Source: Chryseobacterium viscerum (GTDB lineage Bacteria; Bacteroidota; Bacteroidia; Flavobacteriales; Weeksellaceae). Taken from it: a stretch of 64,000 bases of DNA. The position numbers and the translations under genes were made by a program. Positions within the stretch are counted from its first letter, which is position 1; each line of letters begins with the position of its first letter. Below the pieces are notes generated by a model. It ran no database searches, was not told where the DNA came from, and saw only the letters and a program-made list of their open reading frames with translations. The stretch is taken from assembly GCF_025949665.1 (NCBI RefSeq), contig NZ_JAPDFT010000004.1, positions 124,001 through 188,000 of the forward strand. The letters run 5' to 3'. Positions 62,170 through 64,000 of the stretch are shown here, in pieces.

Positions 62170-62214
62170 ATAAAATATTATTTTTAATTATTCTAAATTT
62201 AATTTAATTTTGCG

Positions 62215-62242
62215 CAAAAGTACTTCACATTATTAACCTCAA
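62215..62242 (-). promoter_or_regulatory. promoter for the FISUMP gene
   Basis: Minus-strand TTG (62242-62240), a 17-bp spacer and TACTTTTG (62222-62215) match the full Bacteroidota pattern, 46 bp before the start codon. It lies in the 133-bp gap shared with the divergent AraC regulator. Confidence 0.65.
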
Positions 62243-62302
62243 GTTATCATTTTCAAACTTTTTGTTATCCTGAGAAGCACTTTTACCTTAAGTAGTTGTA
62301 CC

Positions 62303-63196
62303 ATGGCCGTAAAAATGTGTTGTATGAGGAATCAATATAAAAGTGGACTTTTGTTCAGATCCGAAGACATCAAAATCATCATGCAGGAAGATCTGAGTCC
62401 TGATCAATCCTTCAAGTCTCATATACTGGAAGGGAAGTCCAGCTTTAATCTTCTTTTTCTGCTGAGTGATGGTATTAATTTGGAAGCTCATGACTGCGGA
62501 ACCCAATTTTCATTCAAGAAAAATCAATATATTCTCCATTACTCACCCAAAGAAAGTGTCGCAGAACTGTGGACGGAAAACCAGGAAATTCTGAAATATC
62601 TTCAGATTCAGATTAATTATCAGTATGTTTTTAACCTCATCAATCCGGAACTTAATGGTGAGAATGCAGAAATTCTGGAAAATATGACCCATAATAATTT
62701 CATATTCCTTCATAAAGAGACACCGCCGGACATGACGGTTGAAATGCATATGATTGTAAAGGAAATTCTGGGGTACACCAAAAAGGGAATCATGCAGAAG
62801 CTATTTATAGAAGCCAAGATTATTAAGCTCCTGATTCTGATTTTTGAACAGTTTAATGAGAAAAACATTTTGGAATCTACCCCAAAGACTCCTGAAATGA
62901 TCAGGAAATTCATTGATGAAAACTACCACAGAAATATAAAAGCAGAAGAGATCGGAAAGTATATCGGCATGAATCAGAATATTATCCGAAAGGAATTCAA
63001 GGCCCAGTATCATACAACGATTGCCCATTATATCTCAGAACTCAGAATGCTGAAAGCAAAGAAACTGATCACCAACAAAGAGATTATGATCAAAGAAATT
63101 GCTATTGAATGTGGTTATGAATATATCCAGAACTTTACACGGGCTTTTAAAAAGAAATTTGGAGTATCTCCGGAAAGCCTTAGGAATAATAAATAG
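62303..63196 (+). CDS. AraC family transcriptional regulator
   Basis: A 297-aa regulator. The C-terminal about 100 residues are an AraC/XylS double helix-turn-helix (IGKYIGMNQNIIRKEFK near 220 and KEIAIECGYEYIQNFTRAFKKKFGVSPESLR near 265-295). The N-terminal 190 residues are a sensor region of no recognised type. It is divergent from the FISUMP gene, whose promoter it may control. Met codons at residues 5 and 8 are alternative starts. A terminator follows. Confidence 0.92.
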   Translation: MAVKMCCMRNQYKSGLLFRSEDIKIIMQEDLSPDQSFKSHILEGKSSFNLLFLLSDGINLEAHDCGTQFSFKKNQYILHYSPKESVAELWTENQEILKYLQIQINYQYVFNLINPELNGENAEILENMTHNNFIFLHKETPPDMTVEMHMIVKEILGYTKKGIMQKLFIEAKIIKLLILIFEQFNEKNILESTPKTPEMIRKFIDENYHRNIKAEEIGKYIGMNQNIIRKEFKAQYHTTIAHYISELRMLKAKKLITNKEIMIKEIAIECGYEYIQNFTRAFKKKFGVSPESLRNNK

Positions 63197-63197
63197 A

Positions 63198-63225
63198 AAA
63201 ACCGCCTAACGAATTAAGCGGTTTT
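63198..63225 (+). terminator. terminator of the AraC regulator gene
   Basis: AAAACCGC / GCGGTTTT stem with a 12-nt loop at the end of the gene. Confidence 0.75.
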
Positions 63226-63289
63226 ATATATGTTGTTTTGCTTTGATATTACTTTTTCAGAATTCAGGTGAAAAAGCAATGACAATCAA

Positions 63290-63574
63290 TTAATGATGAT
63301 GTCCGTGATCGTGAAGGAAAGGTCCATTTCCTTTAGGCTCGCTATAGATAACCTCTACACCTTCCTGCTCAGTAATAAGCTTTCTTCTGATATCTTCAGG
63401 GTCGAAAGGCTTTACTTTTCCGAAATACTCTTTCAAACCTTCAGTTAGCCACATTGGGATTACTAATCCGAAGAACATAAAAATGCACCAGAATCCTACT
63501 AAGAACATAGTAATGAAGAATATAGTCCAAAGGAACTGGTAGAAGGGCCAAAATGCTGATAATATCGTTATCAT
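63290..63574 (-). CDS. small membrane protein with His-rich C-terminus
   Basis: A 94-aa protein with one long or two short N-terminal hydrophobic helices (about 7-45) and a cytoplasmic or periplasmic tail ending in H-D-H-G-H-H-H. An in-frame TTG at 63595 would add seven residues but overlaps the promoter -7 box, so ATG at 63574 is chosen. It follows the fumarase gene on the same strand after 72 bp. The His tail could bind metal; no family recognised. Confidence 0.65.
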   Translation of the reverse strand: MITILSAFWPFYQFLWTIFFITMFLVGFWCIFMFFGLVIPMWLTEGLKEYFGKVKPFDPEDIRRKLITEQEGVEVIYSEPKGNGPFLHDHGHHH

Positions 63575-63592
63575 TCTCTTAAAGATTTTAGG

Positions 63593-63624
63593 CAAAAATA
63601 AAGCTTTTTTCTTTTTTACACAAA
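63593..63624 (-). promoter_or_regulatory. promoter for the small His-tail membrane protein
   Basis: Minus-strand TTG (63624-63622), a 21-bp spacer and TATTTTTG (63600-63593), giving a short leader to the ATG at 63574. This decides against the upstream TTG start. Confidence 0.55.
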
Positions 63625-63667
63625 AGATCAGTGCTCTATTTTATTATTTATTTTAATTTTAAACTAA

Positions 63668-64000
63668 TTAGTGGGCAAGATTTGCGAAGAAATCATTGCC
63701 TTTATCATCGGAAATAATGAATGCAGGGAAGTCTTTTACTTCAATTTTTCTTACGGCTTCCATTCCTAATTCCGGGAAGTCTACTACATCTACAGACACA
63801 ATATTGTCTTTGGCAAGAATAGCAGCAGGCCCTCCGATAGATCCTAGATAAAAGCCTCCGTATTTATGACAAGCATTAGTAACATCTTTACTTCTGTTTC
63901 CTTTTGCCAGCATAATCATACTTCCGCCGTGGCTTTGGAATTCATCCACATAAACGTCCATTCTACCTGCTGTAGTAGGCCCGAAGCTCCCTGAAGCCAT
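63668..64000 (-). CDS. class I fumarate hydratase, C-terminal end
   Basis: The last 110 residues of a class I (4Fe-4S) fumarase, which interconverts fumarate and malate in the TCA cycle. The visible part is the beta/C-terminal domain: GSFGPTTAGRMD, followed by KGNRSKDV, YLGSIGGPAA and PELGMEAV. The gene continues beyond the window's end, so the Fe-S cysteines of the alpha domain are not in view. The C-terminus (NLAH) and stop are inside. Confidence 0.88.
   Translation of the reverse strand: MASGSFGPTTAGRMDVYVDEFQSHGGSMIMLAKGNRSKDVTNACHKYGGFYLGSIGGPAAILAKDNIVSVDVVDFPELGMEAVRKIEVKDFPAFIISDDKGNDFFANLAH

Noticed and set aside
1..64000. CRISPR array, rRNA, tRNA, insertion sequence or prophage
   Set aside because: No regularly spaced repeats, conserved RNA gene sequence, transposase or integrase was seen on either strand.

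Overview
The window is chromosomal DNA of a Bacteroidota member of class Flavobacteriia, most likely Chryseobacterium or a close relative. The signs are AT-rich intergenic DNA, promoters of the TAnnTTTG type, few Shine-Dalgarno sites, several lipoproteins, three large secreted proteins with type IX secretion (T9SS) C-terminal domains, and a small Gly-Gly leader peptide of the kind annotated as 'bacteriocin-like' in Chryseobacterium. I see no rRNA, tRNA, CRISPR array, insertion sequence, prophage or origin. Most of the window is core genome.

Layout. 1-3.8 kb: end of the cbb3 oxidase locus (ccoP end, ccoG, fixH/ccoH, a TauE/SafE-type membrane protein) and a lipoprotein. 3.8-10.1 kb, minus strand: serS, a lipoprotein, and a surface-polysaccharide group (asparagine synthase, flippase, glycosyltransferase). 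10.2-17.4 kb, minus: a small conserved protein, a GT-C-like membrane protein, a two-gene iron-sulfur oxidoreductase, an MCE/MlaD protein and a PpiD-like foldase. 17.6-34.1 kb, mostly plus: lon, an AI-2E family protein, DoxX, a TraB-ECF sigma-membrane protein operon, pgi, folD, queE, a sugar-phosphate transferase and an MlaE-MlaF-outer-membrane-protein operon, with a Gly-Gly peptide and a glutaryl-CoA-dehydrogenase-like gene on the minus strand. 34.1-37.8 kb: M48 protease, DUF4251 protein, meaB and two tandem mono-heme cytochrome lipoproteins.

37.8-42.4 kb is the most unusual block. It is a five-gene minus-strand set encoding a very basic unknown protein, an RtcB RNA ligase, a predicted nucleotidyltransferase, the release-factor homologue PrfH and a TPR-like protein. 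RtcB plus PrfH is a known pairing linked to repair and rescue of damaged ribosomes; the other three proteins look like an extended version of it. Just upstream lies a compact, apparently structured small-RNA unit with its own promoter and terminator. A MITE-like palindrome closes the downstream end.

42.4-64 kb, mostly minus: an M28 peptidase, methylmalonyl-CoA mutase (its chaperone meaB lies about 6 kb away), a T9SS reprolysin-like metalloprotease, a prolyl oligopeptidase, prfA, an APC permease and TonB receptor behind a SAM-I riboswitch, a T9SS alpha-amylase-family protein, a T9SS FISUMP protein divergent from an AraC regulator, a small membrane protein and the end of a class I fumarase. The riboswitch predicts that the receptor and permease import methionine or a related sulfur compound. 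Gene functions come from recognised motifs and family knowledge; operon and regulatory statements are inferred from spacing and sequence signals.
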